DNA from: Anas platyrhynchos
Taxonomy: Eukaryota > Chordata > Aves > Anseriformes > Anatidae
DNA: 64,000 bases
Reading direction: 5' to 3'
Assembly (NCBI RefSeq): GCF_047663525.1
Contig: NC_092602.1
Span: forward strand, 15,249,501-15,313,500
In this document: positions 1-11,639 of the stretch, in pieces
How the letters are laid out: each line of letters begins with the position of its first letter
How positions within the stretch are numbered: the first letter of the stretch is position 1
Notes under the pieces: model-generated
Told to the model about the DNA's origin: nothing
Database searches by the model: none
What the model saw: the letters and a program-made list of their open reading frames with translations, nothing else
Program-made: the position numbers and the translations under genes

Positions 1-226
1 TGCTGCTAGTTCTGCAGCCCTGAAGCATAGGGTTTCATAGGCTGAGGATTGGGCAGGGAAGGGCAGTGCTAGGAGTGCTGGGTACAGGGCAGGTGGGAGC
101 TGCATGAGGAAGATGAATCTTTGCCCTAGCGTTGTGGACCAGCACATAACAACAGAGCTGTGACATCAAATGAATTGGGCTGGCAAAGGCAGGAACACAG
201 ACTTGTATTAATTCAGAACTTCATTG

Positions 227-252
227 TTTTTTTTTTTTTTTTTTTTTTTTTT
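227..252. repeat. poly-T tract before a DHX37 acceptor
   Basis: An uninterrupted run of about 26 T, followed by a T/G-rich stretch to 280, sits just upstream of the acceptor at 291-292. It probably extends the polypyrimidine tract of that intron. Confidence 0.8.
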
Positions 253-292
253 GTGTGTTTTTTTGTTTGTTTGTTTTTTACTCTTCCCACAG

Positions 293-3200
293 GCTTAAGG
301 AACAGCAGGCAGCAAAGCTGAGTTGCCCTATTAGTCCCCTGGGTAGAATAATGGCAACTTTTCCTGTAGCCCCCCGCTATGGAAAGATGCTGGCATTAAG
401 CAAGCAGCATGACTGTCTGCCTTACACCATTACCATAGTGTCTGCAATGACCGTTCGGGAGCTTTTTGAAGAGTTTGACAGGTGAGTAAGTGACCCTAAT
501 ATCCTTATTCATATAAAATCATAGAATGGTTTGGGTTGTAGGGGACCCTAAAGACCGTCTAATCCCAACCTCCTGCTGTGTACACCACCCACTAGATCAG
601 GTTGCTCAAAGCCCCATCCAACCTGGTCTTGAAAAAGTATAGGATGCATCACTTTGTCACAGCTCAGTGATGTTGCAGTGCCAGCTTCTGAATCCCTGGT
701 GGCGCCAAGCTCTTCTGTAGTTTGGTTTTACACCTGCCCTCAAGCTCTGTCTTAGTCCTGTGCTAGAACTGTGTAGTAGAAATGTTGATGCCTCTGTTAC
801 CTTGAGGGCTATCTGCATGTAAGTGCAATCCTGGTTTATGCTGTTTTCTGTTTCTTTCAGGCCAGCAGTGAGCGAGGAAGAGACAGTAAAGCTGAAGGGG
901 AAGAAAGCAAGACTTTTACATATTCAAAAGATCTGGGCTGGGCAAGGGGCATTGCAAAAGCTTGGAGACCTCATGGTGATGTTAGGTACTGCAGACAGCC
1001 ATTTCCCTGTGCTGTTAACTTCTGTTCTATTGTCCTCCCAATCACTCTGACCTCAGCTTCATACAGAGCAATCCTCCTGCTGTAGAACTGACTCTAGAAT
1101 TGTATTTTCTAGGCTGTTCTCCAGGCAGCCTCCAAGTGTCCCAGCTTAACAGACAGCTCCAAATGAGTGGGGGCTGTGGTATGCACATGCCAACTGTGAC
1201 AGCCATTTTCTCCACCTGACTGTTCACTTCCAGGAGCAGTGGGGGCCTGTGAATATGCTGGGTGTACTCCTAAGTTCTGTGAAGAAAACGGGCTCCGATA
1301 CAAAGCCATGCTGGAAGTCAGGCGCTTGAGAGGGCAGCTAACAACAGCAGGTAAATGAGTTTTGAGACAAAATGCCATGTTTATCTTCTTTGGGGGTCAA
1401 AAATTCAACTGGTCTCTTTGTTACAACTTTTTCTTCCTATTGAGTTGTAACTCACCTTTCTTTTTCCCTGTAGTGAACTCAGTCTGTGCTGATACTGGCC
1501 TCTATGTTGATCCAAAGATGAAACCCCCAACAGAGGCTCAAGCAACTTACTTGAGACAGGTTGTGTTAGCAGGGCTGGGGGACCACCTTGCTCGAAGGGT
1601 TCAGGCAGAAGAACTCCTGGATGAAAAGTGGAAGAATGCCTACAAGGTAAACAGCTTGATTTGCCTGAATTCCTCTTCCCTCATGTCTGTGGGGCAGAGA
1701 GGCACTCCTCTGCAAAGCCTGGGGTTCGGCTGGTTACAGCATTGGGCTGTGAATGCTGGCTTTTCTCCATACAATTTAAGTTCCCAGTGTTGCAATTTCC
1801 CAGTCCTCATGTAGGAATTGTTATAAAAGAGTTAAGAATTGCTATTAGTTCATCTTGCAGAATGCTTGATGTCTCTAGAGAAAGTGAAGCGGAAAAGTAT
1901 GGTGTTATTAAAAACCTTCATCACTTAAGGAAACTATAGATGTCCATCTGAGAGAGCTTGAAATGTGATACTATAAAGAAATTGGATTGCCGGTAACTCT
2001 TACTCTGCTTCAATCCTCTGTATTTTCTTAAAGACTGCTCTTCTGGATGACCCAGTGTTCATCCATCCAAGCTCTGTCCTCTTCAAGCAACTCCCAGAAT
2101 TTGTGGTGTACCAAGAAATTGTTGAGACTACAAAACTGTATATGAGAGGTGAGGCTACTGTGGTCCACACCTGTTCTGCAGATGTGGTTAGGAATGCAGA
2201 GGTGCCTTAGCAAAAAGTTGACTTGAAAAATGACATGTAACAACCATGAAGATGAGATCCTGACCGTGTCCTTTCCTCATAGGACTGCTAATGAGTGGCA
2301 GCTCCTGGCAGGAAGCCTTCATTCAAGTATGTTTTCCTGTTCTAAGGTGTGTCTGCAGTCGAACCCGAGTGGATTCCTGCCCTGTTGCCACCATACTGCC
2401 ACTTTGGGAAGCCTCTGGAAAATCCTCCTCCATCTTACTGCCCTGAAACGGGCAGAATTCGATGTCATAGGCCAAGTGTCTTCCGTAAGTTTCTTGAAAT
2501 GTCTCGCTAATTTTTCCTAAGAGCTGTTCTATGGGTATTGTAACGTCTCTTAATGAGACTGTCCATAATAATAATAATAATAATGGACTGTTCAAGGGGC
2601 TTGACAGTGGTTTGAGTAGCTCCATGGGATTAAAAGTATTTAAATATCAGCATCTTCCCATTGGCGTGGCTGTTTTATGCCCAGCAATTACCCCTGTTAA
2701 GGAGCAAGGCTGCCTGGGTGGTGGCTGTACCTCTCCAGTTCTGTTACCACCTGTATTGACACACTGCATGTGGAAATTTACCCTTCTCTTTGAGCGTTCA
2801 GGAGATTTAAAGTGATCTTTCTTTCCAGATCGAGTTAGCTGGCAGCTCCCTGCTGTGGAAGTTGATTATCCAGAAGGTATCGATCGCTATAAATACTTCG
2901 CCAGGTTCCTGCTTGAGGGAAAGGTAAGTGCCCAGCTGCATCACTTCCTTGACACTAGCGGTGTTTTTAGCCTAGTTTCCAGAGGAAATTAGGCTTGTTT
3001 TCTTTCTTTTTGTGTCCCTGTTCCTTATAGCTTGCCAATGGCTGCTGGAATTTGCCATGTTAGGTGGAGAAGATACCTTTAAAAAAGTATGAGATAGCAT
3101 GAGAATCAGTTGTTGGGTGAAAGACACCCTGATTTAAGTCCTGTTTTGTCAAAGGAAAAAAGCTATAGCTCGTATATCTCCATTCTGAGAGACAAGAGTT

Positions 3201-5043
3201 GTCTAGCAAGCCAGTCAGGACAAAATTGGTATGGAGACATGAATGGGAGAGAGACAGTAATAGAAGATATGAGACAGAAGTCTACAGTAGTACAAGCTTA
3301 TTGATGGTTGTCTCCACAAAAAAACAATTTACCTTGTTTATTATATGCTTACTATGATATTTCTCCCAGGTCATTGAAAAGTTGGATTCTTATAAGCGTT
3401 GTCTGCTCTCCAGTCCTCTCATAATGCTGAAGACATGGTCCAAGTAAGTTGTAAAAAGCAAAGTTTATTTTCAGAACTGAACACTTTTAACTTACTTTAA
3501 AAAAAAAAAAAATGCTGGGAAGGGTGTACTAGATAGTGATCTAAGATGTAGTTGTAGGGAGGGGAAAATCAGTTTTCTTACCAAGAAAAATTGTCTCAAG
3601 AGAGCTGAGCTATTGTGAGGGCTGAGTGGAAGAACACACGCAACCCCAGTGGTTGCACTGACCTCTGCAGGCTGCTTTGTGTAAGTAAACTGCTCACGTG
3701 TGTGTCTGTCAGATCCATGCCGTTACTTTTCTCATTTTCTTTGGGATTTGGCCAATTACATTGTCCTAAGTTCTTTTCAAAAACGTGTTACCAGTGACCT
3801 TCAACCACATTTTTTCTTGTGGTTCTGATTCTGTTTATAGAACTGTGACCCTCAAAAGGACGGTAAGTTATTGCTTCCCTTGATCTCCCCCCTGTTGTCC
3901 TCTATTGTTTACCAAAACAAGCTTTTTCTTAGTTGTCTGAGTTCTCACGGAGTTGATAGATTCAAGGCTTTTGAAAGAGTTCCCTAAATATGATTGATGT
4001 TACAAATTGTAATTTGTAGGACCCTTGGGTAACAAAGTATTTTCCTTATTTAGTCAGTGCAACTTGCAGCATGGGACCTATGAATTTCTTTCTCTTTGCT
4101 GTGTGAACTTTTTTAAACTAACAACATGTCTCTGTATCCAGAGGCTGCGTGGTTTTACATTTGTATTTAGCCTTTTAATAGCATTAGAGTATGAATTCAG
4201 AAAGATGAGTTGAATGCTCTAGCACTTCACTAAACTGAGCTAATGAACATTGCTTTATTTTATTTTGGACGCATTTAGACTTCAGCCCAGGACAGAAGCT
4301 CTCCTGCAGGCTCTAGTTGCTGAAAAATGTGATAATCGTGATGCATTACTGGCTGCATGGAAGAAAAATCCTAAGTGTAAGTGTCATGCTTGCTTAATCA
4401 TTAGTCATATCAGTGGGGACTTTGTAGTTGTCATTTCGAAGTATAATTAAAAAGGTAGGCTGTTTCATGTGATACGCTCTGTGTAGGAAAAATAATGTCT
4501 GTTTTGGCTCTTGTGAAAGACTGGAAGAAACATTCGAAAGAAACATTTCTTTGTAACTTAAGAAAACTTCTTTTTCTCTAGTTCTAATCACAGTTAATTT
4601 GTTTGGTTTGGGCTTTTGAAAGACTAGACTGTCAATGGATACATGGAAAAATTCTTTGCCTGGTAAAATGGATTTTGACCCATATTGGGGTACCAGATTC
4701 TGAGAGTTGTTGATAGAAGCAGCAGTGAAGTGTAAAAGTTCCCCTGGATTGCAGTGCTGGCTTCCACAGTAATTCTTTCTTACTTGGTACTTTTATATCT
4801 GCATTCAGGTGTCCAAGCTCCAGCACTATCCCAGCATTGGAAAGATGGCTCTTGCTCTCACCAAGGGTCTTGCCTTCATTCCTCAGCCTCTCTGTGAACA
4901 GGCTGATGTCATTGGGTCTGCTCTTCCCAGCAGCCATCTAATCACTCCTCTCTTTTGTTCTAGATTTGCTCGCAGCCTATCGTCAGTGGCTCCCTGAAGC
5001 TATGCATGGTGATCTAGCCAAGAACTGGCCACCAGTACTGTAG
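293..5043 (+). CDS. DHX37: DHX37, last ten coding exons (DEAH-box RNA helicase)
   Basis: DHX37 (yeast Dhr1 family) is a nucleolar DEAH-box ATPase that releases U3 snoRNA from pre-40S ribosomes. The window holds the C-terminal ~400 codons. Exons bounded by AG/GT are 293-481, 861-985, 1234-1350, 1474-1646, 2034-2148, 2347-2484, 2829-2923, 3370-3443, 4279-4376 and 4964-5043. All phases join in one open frame and the stop is TAG at 5041. Recognisable segments are [17 protein letters not shown] in the first exon (helicase-associated HA2 region), [27 protein letters not shown] (OB-fold region), FPEGIDRY-like YPEGIDRY, and the C-terminal AAWKKNPK. The RecA-like helicase cores lie upstream of the window. 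No disabling change was seen. Intron 1 carries a CR1 fragment. Identification rests on recalled vertebrate DHX37 sequence and is firm. Confidence 0.93.
518..715 (-). mobile_element. CR1 LINE 3' end fragment in a DHX37 intron
   Basis: The stretch opens with ATCATAGAATGG and continues with the usual antisense CR1 tail (…ACCACCCACTAGATCAGGTTGCTC in two halves). The element therefore lies on the - strand with its 3' end at the left. It is truncated and diverged, and lies inside the intron between the exons at 293-481 and 861-985. Confidence 0.85.
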
Positions 5044-5400
5044 CACAGTGAAGTGCCCGAGTCTGTTCCTGGGGGACTCCTTTTCTCCGAGGTCTTTTGA
5101 CAGCTTGAGTTTTCTTGGAAATCTGATGATGCAAATACACTTGCTAACTGCTAGCATAAGTGAACCTGTTGTTAACTGTGGTTTTTGGGAAGCCCACTGT
5201 GTTCTCAGAAGCCCTACCAGCTCTTTTACTGGTCTTTTGTAATATTAATGTTTGGATAATTTTATCCATTGTATTTTACCAATTGTTTGCTAAAGTTTCT
5301 CTTTGGACTACGTTAGTCATATGGACAATAAATATGTATCATTCATACAATAAATATGTATCATTCTTGGTTTGGATGGGAGAACTATTTTCTATGTAGG
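5044..5400 (+). other. DHX37: DHX37 3' UTR
   Basis: This stretch follows the stop codon without a splice signal and carries two AATAAA hexamers 22 bp apart near its end, inside a short direct repeat (AATAAATATGTATCATTC). The transcript end is inferred to lie shortly after 5360. Confidence 0.7.
5327..5354 (+). promoter_or_regulatory. two polyadenylation signals of DHX37
   Basis: AATAAA occurs at 5327-5332 and again at 5349-5354, about 290-310 bp after the DHX37 stop. Both are canonical. The duplication of a ~22-bp segment created the second one. Confidence 0.75.
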
Positions 5401-5479
5401 ATGTTCCAAAAGTACAATTTTAGACCTTTGCGGGGACCTTCTTGATGTATTACTACAGATCCCAGTGCAGACTGAACCT

Positions 5480-5780
5480 TTAGTTCTTGTGAGGTGTTGA
5501 CCCTGGCCAGCAGCTACGGACCACAGAACTGCTTCCTCACTGTCTGTCACCCAGCAGAATGAGTGCGAAAGTGAGAAAACTCAGTGGTTCAGAGAAAGGT
5601 AGTTTATTAAAGTGATAAAAAGAGGTAAGAAACAAAACAAATGATGGAAAGGCAACCACTTTCCACTTCCCACAAGCAGGCTGATGTCTAGCCAGGCTCC
5701 CAGCAGGATGCACAGAACTACCCCTTTGGCCAGGTCAGCTCTCCTGGTCACGTCCCCCCCAACTTACTCCTACCCATCTT
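5480..5780 (-). mobile_element. degenerate ERV LTR fragment (low confidence)
   Basis: The words GTGTTGACCCTGGCCAGCAG, TCACCCAGCAGAATGAG and AAACTCAGTGGTTCAGAGAAA followed by TTTATTAAAG resemble the antisense form of common avian ERV LTRs (a stretch ending AACCCCAG…, then the hinge before a T-rich stretch). No ends or target duplication are visible. Nothing else was recognised between 5400 and 6799. Confidence 0.35.
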
Positions 5781-6799
5781 GTTTCCTGGTGGGGCAGGGT
5801 GGGAGAAGGAAAGCCTTGATGCTGCGTGAGTACTGCTCAGTGACAGCCAAAATACCAGTGTATTATCAAAATCAAATCAGGTAACAGGTGTTGGCTATGA
5901 AAGAAGCTTTAAGCAATAGTAATCTTGTGCAGACAGATGTTTTAAATATGAGCAAGCTGTTGCAGACCCACACGGTTTGTACATTTAGCAATCTAGAGAG
6001 CTATTGGATACAAAACAGACCTTTTTAGTCCTTAGCACAGACAGCAGTCCTGCAGTCCAAGCAGTTGTTTAAACTATTCTGTATAACAGTGTAAAACATG
6101 ATTACAGGGTGGATTGTTTTTTTTTAAATAAGCTTTGATATTATTTTCTGTGGTTTTGTGGTGGTAAGGAAAAGGATGAGATGCACCTGTTCCATGGACT
6201 GGCTGGGCAAGTGCCGTGAATAGACACTCAGGTGACATCCTTCATCACAGGAATGTGCACAGCAGTGGTGTTGGGAGGAGTGGATTAAACGTGAAGATTG
6301 GCAAGGAGGATTGTAAATATTTCCAGCTGCAATGTCACTTAAGTGTGAATAAAGTCTGCACGTAAGTAATGTAGGAAAGCACATGATTGTACCCACTGCT
6401 GTTTGTGCTCTGTGTGTTTGGCAAGTAGCACATCTGTGCACAGATAACAGAGGTGTTTGATGGACTCGGAGGCGTGCTATCAGACACGCTTGAGCTCCCA
6501 GCCTTGGTACAGAGGAGATCAAAGAAGCACAGCAAGGATCACAGCACAGTGGTAAAAACCGTGCCTGTGCAAACCCTTGATAAACAGGGGAACAGGCTGG
6601 TTCTCTCCTAGCATGGACCCATCTTAGAGTTCCTACATCCCCACTTGTGTGCCTGTACTTGGGTGTTGCTTTGGGGATCCCCTGTCTGGTGAAGTAACGA
6701 GAATAAATCTACTCTGCATTTTAGCCATGCGTTTGTGGTTGTTCCTGCTGACTGCCTGTGCTGACTCCCCCTGTGGGGTAAATTCTACCCAGTTCACTT

Positions 6800-7530
6800 T
6801 GTGAAATATGTTCGTCTGATTCGTGTCAGTATAGAACAATGCTAGGGCCGCATGGTATGATGAATGTGACCTTCTGTTTTACATACCCTTGTATAACCAC
6901 AAGTCTAAGAAAAACAGAGTGGTTAATGTATATAATTCTTGTATCTTGCAAAGGAATGTTTTAGCAATTCATGTCAATAGAGAGCTTGAAGGGAAATGCT
7001 TTTCCCTTCAAGGGCTTTTCCTTGAAGTCTCTGATATCTGGGGGGTTTCAGAATAACTGCTAATTATTATGACTACTGCATGGGACACTATGCAAGTCTC
7101 TGATATCTGGCCAGGAGATTAAGGAGACGGGGAGAGCTGAAGAACAACTAAAAGACAAAGCTTGCAGGGGACGCTGCACAAGTCTCTGACATACAGCCAA
7201 GTTAGACAAAGGAGAAGGACAAGAGGGAGGAAGACAACGAGCCTTCAGCACGAGAGACCCCCAGAGGGACCACTGGAGACTGATAATGCATGCACCAGTG
7301 AGAGGGTTTGGATTCCAGGAACTAATTATAATAACCCTGCCTTTCCTAGTAGTAGTAATGAATATGTATTAGTCTAGGAGCATAAAAATCAGCTGCTTGA
7401 TGTAACTGGTGTGCGTCTTGGTGGAGCAGAGACTCCTGGCGCACCCAGCGCTGTTTGCTTACCTCTACTCCTTTAATAAATTGTAAATTTTGATTATAGT
7501 CCTATTTTAAAGACTGAGCCATTTATTACA
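6800..7530 (+). mobile_element. solo LTR, gammaretrovirus-type family A
   Basis: The element starts TGTGAAATATG and ends TTTATTACA, with the 4-bp direct repeat ACTT immediately outside each end (6796-6799 and 7531-7534). Four bp is the usual target duplication of gammaretroviruses. AATAAA lies at 7475-7480, in the R region. It is homologous to the 5' LTR of the provirus at 25885, but 123 bp longer because its U3 holds an extra, partly duplicated stretch (the words CTCTGATATCTGG and TGCAAGTCTCTGATAT recur between 7030 and 7110). Internal retroviral sequence is absent, so this is a recombination product. Confidence 0.88.
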
Positions 7531-7913
7531 ACTTTTGTGTCCAAGGGCATGGGAACCATTGTTTAGGCTTGGTATGATGCAGTAGTTTGAAGCTGAGAGG
7601 AATGGAGAGCTAAACTCTGAACGTGTCTGGACAGCCGTGTCCTTAAATTTCAGTACAAGCAGACTGTTCAAGCTTCGTGTGAAAATGTGCAGCTCAAGTT
7701 CCCCTTTCCTTTCACCTACTCTTCAACTTTTCTAGCCTGCCTGCTTGCACTGTATTAATTTGCTGCTGTTTGTAACACTGCAATGTGAAAGGTGCGGGCA
7801 GCAACTCACCAGCCCCCCAGGAACTGCCATCAGTGCCAGACACTGCAGGCCAAGATACAAGCGGTAGGGATATGTAATGCTACAGAAATATCAGCTTTTT
7901 GTTTTTGAGCAAG

Positions 7914-8605
7914 TGTACTGGGTCTGGCTGGAATGTTAACTTTCCCGGCAGCAGCCCATACAGTGCCGTACTCGTAGCTGGAACAGCAGTGTTATCACAC
8001 CAGTGTTGTGTCTACTGCTGAGCAGCAGTGGCTCAGCATTGGGCCTTTCTCTAACCCTCCTAGGGGGTGGGCAAAAAGTGAGGAGAGAAACATCACTAGG
8101 GCAGCTGACCTAAACCAATCAAAGGGATATTCCATACCATGTGATGTCACACTCAGCAATAAAAGGTGGAAACAGGAAGAAGAGGGGAGGGGTGGGCTCT
8201 CGTTGGGAAAATGTCGGTCCTCCTCTTGAACACCGGCTGTGTGAGTTGAGGCCTTGCTTCAAGGATGTGGTCAATCATCGCTCATTTGTGGGTAGTAGAG
8301 AGCAATTCCTTTCCTCTGCACTTCCATATAGCCTTCATTTATTTTGTTGGTTTGTTTTCCTCCCTTCTTTTTATTTTCCCTTTTCCCCTCCCTTTTCCCC
8401 TTTCCCTTTTTATTTCCCCTTAGTTAAATTGTTTAGTTCATGGTAGTCTTTATTTAATTATTATAATTATTTCCCTTTAATTAAATTATCCTTATCTCAA
8501 CCCGTGAGTTGTTCTTTGCTTTGCTTCTCTCCCTCCTCATCTAAAGGAGGGGGAGTGAGAGAGCAGTTGTGGGGTTTAGTTGCCCAGCACGGTAAAACCA
8601 CCACA
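7914..8605 (+). mobile_element. solo LTR, family B (5-bp TSD GCAAG)
   Basis: A 692-bp LTR starting TGTACTGGGTCTGG and ending AAAACCACCACA. It is flanked by the identical pentamer GCAAG at 7909-7913 and 8606-8610. The TATA-like word CAATAAAAGG at 8157 is followed by GC-rich sequence, and a long pyrimidine tract covers 8340-8420. A near-identical copy lies inverted in the telomere-like array at 20012-20698. A 5-bp duplication suits a class II or class III element. No coding part remains. Confidence 0.9.
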
Positions 8606-8798
8606 GCAAGAAGGCAAATACTGTGTTGTAGCTGTGTGTGTGTGTGTCAGATGCTGCAACACCATGGTCTGTAGCGACAGCCACAGGCATCGAACCTATT
8701 TACACACGACAAAGCTAAGATTATAGATACTTGGAAACTCGACAAGCAACTAGCTTCAGAACAAGCTTTACACGACATACTGGGAGAAAAATGAAAAG

Positions 8799-8870
8799 TG
8801 GAGATGCCGGGGATTGAACCCGGGGCCTCATACATGCAAAGCATGCGCTCTACCACTGAGCTACATCCCC
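8799..8870 (-). tRNA. tRNA-Ala (anticodon TGC)
   Basis: The reverse complement gives a 72-nt cloverleaf. Acceptor 5' half is GGGGATG and 3' half CATCTCC with discriminator A, the A box starts TAGCTCAGTGG, the anticodon loop is TTTGCAT (anticodon TGC), and the B box is GGTTCAATCC. A T-run terminator follows on the - strand at about 8794-8797. It is the only member of the cluster on the - strand. It differs from the + strand copy at 10444 at a couple of positions. Confidence 0.96.
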
Positions 8871-9057
8871 TTCATACTTAGCGCTCTCCCAGCAGTGTAG
8901 ACATAGCTCATCCAGCGTCCACAGCGCCGTGCAGCCCTGCCGCCTCTGCTCCTCGCCGCCCCCTGCACCCAGCAGCACGGCCGGGCCAGGGAGCGGAGGC
9001 CTGCAGCGCTCCGGCCTTATAGTGGCACCCGGGGAGAACTTTCCCATGTAGCTACTG

Positions 9058-9129
9058 TCCTCGTTAGTATAGTGGTGAGTATCCCCGCCTGTCACGCGGG
9101 AGACCGGGGTTCGATTCCCCGACGGGGAG
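9058..9129 (+). tRNA. tRNA-Asp (anticodon GTC)
   Basis: A 72-nt gene with acceptor TCCTCGT paired to ACGGGGAG, A box TAGTATAGTGG, anticodon loop CTGTCAC (GTC) and B box GGTTCGATTCC. TTTT occurs about 10 bp downstream as a Pol III terminator. It is identical to the second Asp gene at 9946 over the mature region. Confidence 0.97.
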
Positions 9130-9323
9130 GTTGTGCTGTTTTGTGCTCGGCGGTGGTGGTGCAATGTGACCGAGGCCGTTACTTAGTGGGACGGGGAAGA
9201 ACATGCTTTCTCCAGGGATCCTCACTCGATCGCTAGTAAGTAAGGCTGGGGTTGTAGGCCAGCGTTTGTCTGTTTTGCACCTCAAGATTGGAAAAACCGA
9301 GCATACTTTTTGCAAGTTTTTGT

Positions 9324-9346
9324 CTGTTTGTTTGTTTGTTTGTTTT
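9324..9346 (+). repeat. (TTTG)n microsatellite
   Basis: Five to six tandem TTTG units lie in the spacer between the first Asp and the Phe tRNA genes. The rest of 9130-9619 is GC-rich spacer with no recognised gene. Confidence 0.8.
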
Positions 9347-9619
9347 GCCAGGGGAAGCGGGCTGCAGCCGCCCTGCGGGCACCCCTCTGGCTTTTACTGT
9401 GGGGTGCTAGGGGACCCACCCCTGCTCTTCTGGGTTTAGCAGAGCACTGCAGACAGGCGGGGAAAGCCCAGAGCTGCACGGCAAACTCCGTCCCGCAGGC
9501 AGCAGCCGCTGCTGCGAGTGAGCGCCCTCCGCATGTTCGCGGCAGAACAGGGCTGCAGCCAGGACACCCACGGGTGCTGGGTGGCATCATATTTGTGGCC
9601 AAGAAAAGCGTTTAAGAGA

Positions 9620-9692
9620 GCCGAAATAGCTCAGTTGGGAGAGCGTTAGACTGAAGATCTAAAGGTCCCTGGTTCGATCCCGGGTTTCGGCA
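9620..9692 (+). tRNA. tRNA-Phe (anticodon GAA)
   Basis: A 73-nt gene with acceptor GCCGAAA paired to TTTCGGC plus discriminator A, A box TAGCTCAGTTGG, anticodon loop CTGAAGA (GAA) and B box GGTTCGATCCC. Its terminator is a long T-run beginning four bases after the gene, which merges into the pyrimidine tract that follows. Confidence 0.97.
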
Positions 9693-9695
9693 GGC

Positions 9696-9757
9696 TTTTT
9701 TTTTTTTTTTTTTTCTTTTCTTTTTTCTTTTTCTTTTTTCTTTTTTCTTTTTCTTCC
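9696..9757 (+). repeat. T-rich pyrimidine tract / Pol III terminator of tRNA-Phe
   Basis: About 19 T followed by repeated CTTTT-type units. It contains several TTTT stops and is unusually long for a tRNA terminator. Confidence 0.75.
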
Positions 9758-9945
9758 CCTTTTCTTACCCAGGTGAATCTCTCTGCCGCCGACCGGGGCT
9801 GTAGCCCGTTCCCGGTCGAGGGAAGGTCTACTTCGGGTCGGGTTTGCAGGCCATTCCCGGCAGGGACAGCAGCAGGACGCGGTGGGTGCCTGGGCAGCGG
9901 CTGGCTTGATGGTGAGGTGTCCCGCGGGGGCAATGGTATGTGTTG

Positions 9946-10017
9946 TCCTCGTTAGTATAGTGGTGAGTATCCCCGCCTGTCACGCGGGAGACCGGGGTTC
10001 GATTCCCCGACGGGGAG
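9946..10017 (+). tRNA. tRNA-Asp (anticodon GTC), second copy
   Basis: A 72-nt gene with the same mature sequence as the gene at 9058. TTTT occurs 8-9 bp downstream. The flanks are alike only for a few bases (TGT before the gene in both), so a local duplication is old or confined by gene conversion. Confidence 0.97.
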
Positions 10018-10443
10018 ATTATACATTTTCTGAAGCTATTGATTTTTTTTCCTCCTGAACTTTTCCAGTTTCCAAAGACGGAGAAATAAATAAATACATA
10101 AACGTGTGCTGCGCTGCTGCGTGCCACTCGCAGCCTGACCCAGGGCCCAGCAGCCCCAGGGATCTCGGGGGGACAAGCCCATGGATCTCACTGCCAATCC
10201 TATTCCCCCCACGCACTTCCCGTCGCCCCTTTCTCCACCCGTTGAATTAACGAAGCGCACACCCGCTCCACGGGGAAGTCCCGTCCGATGCAGCCAGATG
10301 TGCCCCGGCCCTGCCGGTGACTCCCTAGGGAGCAGGGGAGAGCAGCGGCCGCTCCCTGGGGTGGGACCAGGCACTGGGTGCCCGCCAGGGTAGCTCGGCA
10401 TTCACGGACCAGGCTTCCAGGCAGGATGGTGAAAGCGAGGCAG

Positions 10444-10515
10444 GGGGATGTAGCTCAGCGGTAGAGCGCATGCTTTGCATGTATGAGGTCCCGGGTTCAA
10501 TCCCCGGCATCTCCA
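10444..10515 (+). tRNA. tRNA-Ala (anticodon TGC), second copy
   Basis: A 72-nt gene, GGGGATG…CATCTCCA, with A box TAGCTCAGCGG, anticodon loop TTTGCAT and B box GGTTCAATCC. Pyrimidine-rich sequence with T-runs follows at 10527-10545. It closes the five-gene cluster. Confidence 0.96.
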
Positions 10516-11459
10516 AGAGTGCGGTTTCCTTTTCATCTTTTTTCCCCCCTTATCTTACCTGCGGTTACGGTTGCCATGTCACACTCACCGAAGGAAATCT
10601 CTGCAACCTGAACGTGCAGCCTGGAAAGGCCCACGGTGGCACAAGATGGCTCTTTTGTCTTCTCAGGACTATGCAAACACAAGATTTTCACACCTCTCTC
10701 ATGTTTTTCGTTGCCAAACCGTGGCCCTGCGGGATACAGAGCAGCCCAAAAGGCACCAAACCCTGAAATGTGGGGGGATGCTGCACTGCTCGCCCTGCCT
10801 GACACCGCCACAGCCCCGTTGCTTGTCTCCACGCAACCCTGTAAGCAGAAAGGAGCTGCTTCAGGGCTCTCTGCACCACACTCCCAGAAACAGACAAAGG
10901 AGAAGGCAAAAATAGCCAGGACATGTCAGGTTCCTGTACTCACCAGCTAAGATGGTTGCGAGAGTTTTTTGGGGAGTTTGGCCACCAGATCTGGTCCCCA
11001 GAATTTTTTTGCCAGGAACATGATTTGACAAAGCAGTCAACTGTTTCTTTAGCTTTGAGGATGCTGAAATTGTCCCCAGCTCAAAAAGAACCAGTTCCCA
11101 GCCTGTCTCTAAAAATAGTTGCTTAGGGCTAAAATCTGAGTTTCCTTTCTGTTACGTGAACATCCAGAGAGATTCATCCTCCCTTCTCAATTGACTTCGG
11201 TGCTGCCTAGTCTTAAGATTTTCAGTACTCAGTCATGTACCCCCAGACTCTCATATTTTGAGAGGGATTGCACTACCCTTACATGATAAGGGAACCCTAT
11301 TTTTCTGTCTCAAGGGTATATTATAAATCATTGCAGATTGTGGTTGATGTCAATTGCCATGTAAATTAAGCCCATGCAAGGACCTTCTACTGTTTCATCT
11401 TCCCTTTCATTTGTTGTCTGGTTACTACTTAATATTACATATTCAGTGAAATGTCCTAA
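10516..11459. other. intergenic, nothing recognised
   Basis: Mixed-composition sequence after the tRNA cluster. Short open frames overlap on both strands, but none has splice signals, a recognisable domain or codon bias. I see no repeat family with confidence. Confidence 0.5.
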
Positions 11460-11498
<39 letters not shown>

Positions 11499-11500
11499 AT
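11459..11500. repeat. (AAAT)n microsatellite
   Basis: About ten tandem AAAT/TAAA units, uninterrupted. Confidence 0.9.
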
Positions 11501-11639
11501 TACTTTTTAACAACTTTTGTTTTTTCTTTCTCTAGGTCTGCCAGTGGCTGACATGGTAGAAAGATGTGCTTTTCTATTCCATTTTTGTGAAGTTAGAGGC
11601 AGTGCCAATTTAAATTTTGACTGAGGCTCTGCAATGGTG

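Noticed and set aside
2282-2330. Possible extra DHX37 exon after a CATAG acceptor
   Set aside because: It is not in the family protein, and the flanking exons already join in phase without it.
8850-10516. Several 60-120-codon frames over the tRNA cluster
   Set aside because: They read through tRNA genes (the recurring GIEPGT- and NRTPVSR-like words are tRNA sequence in translation).
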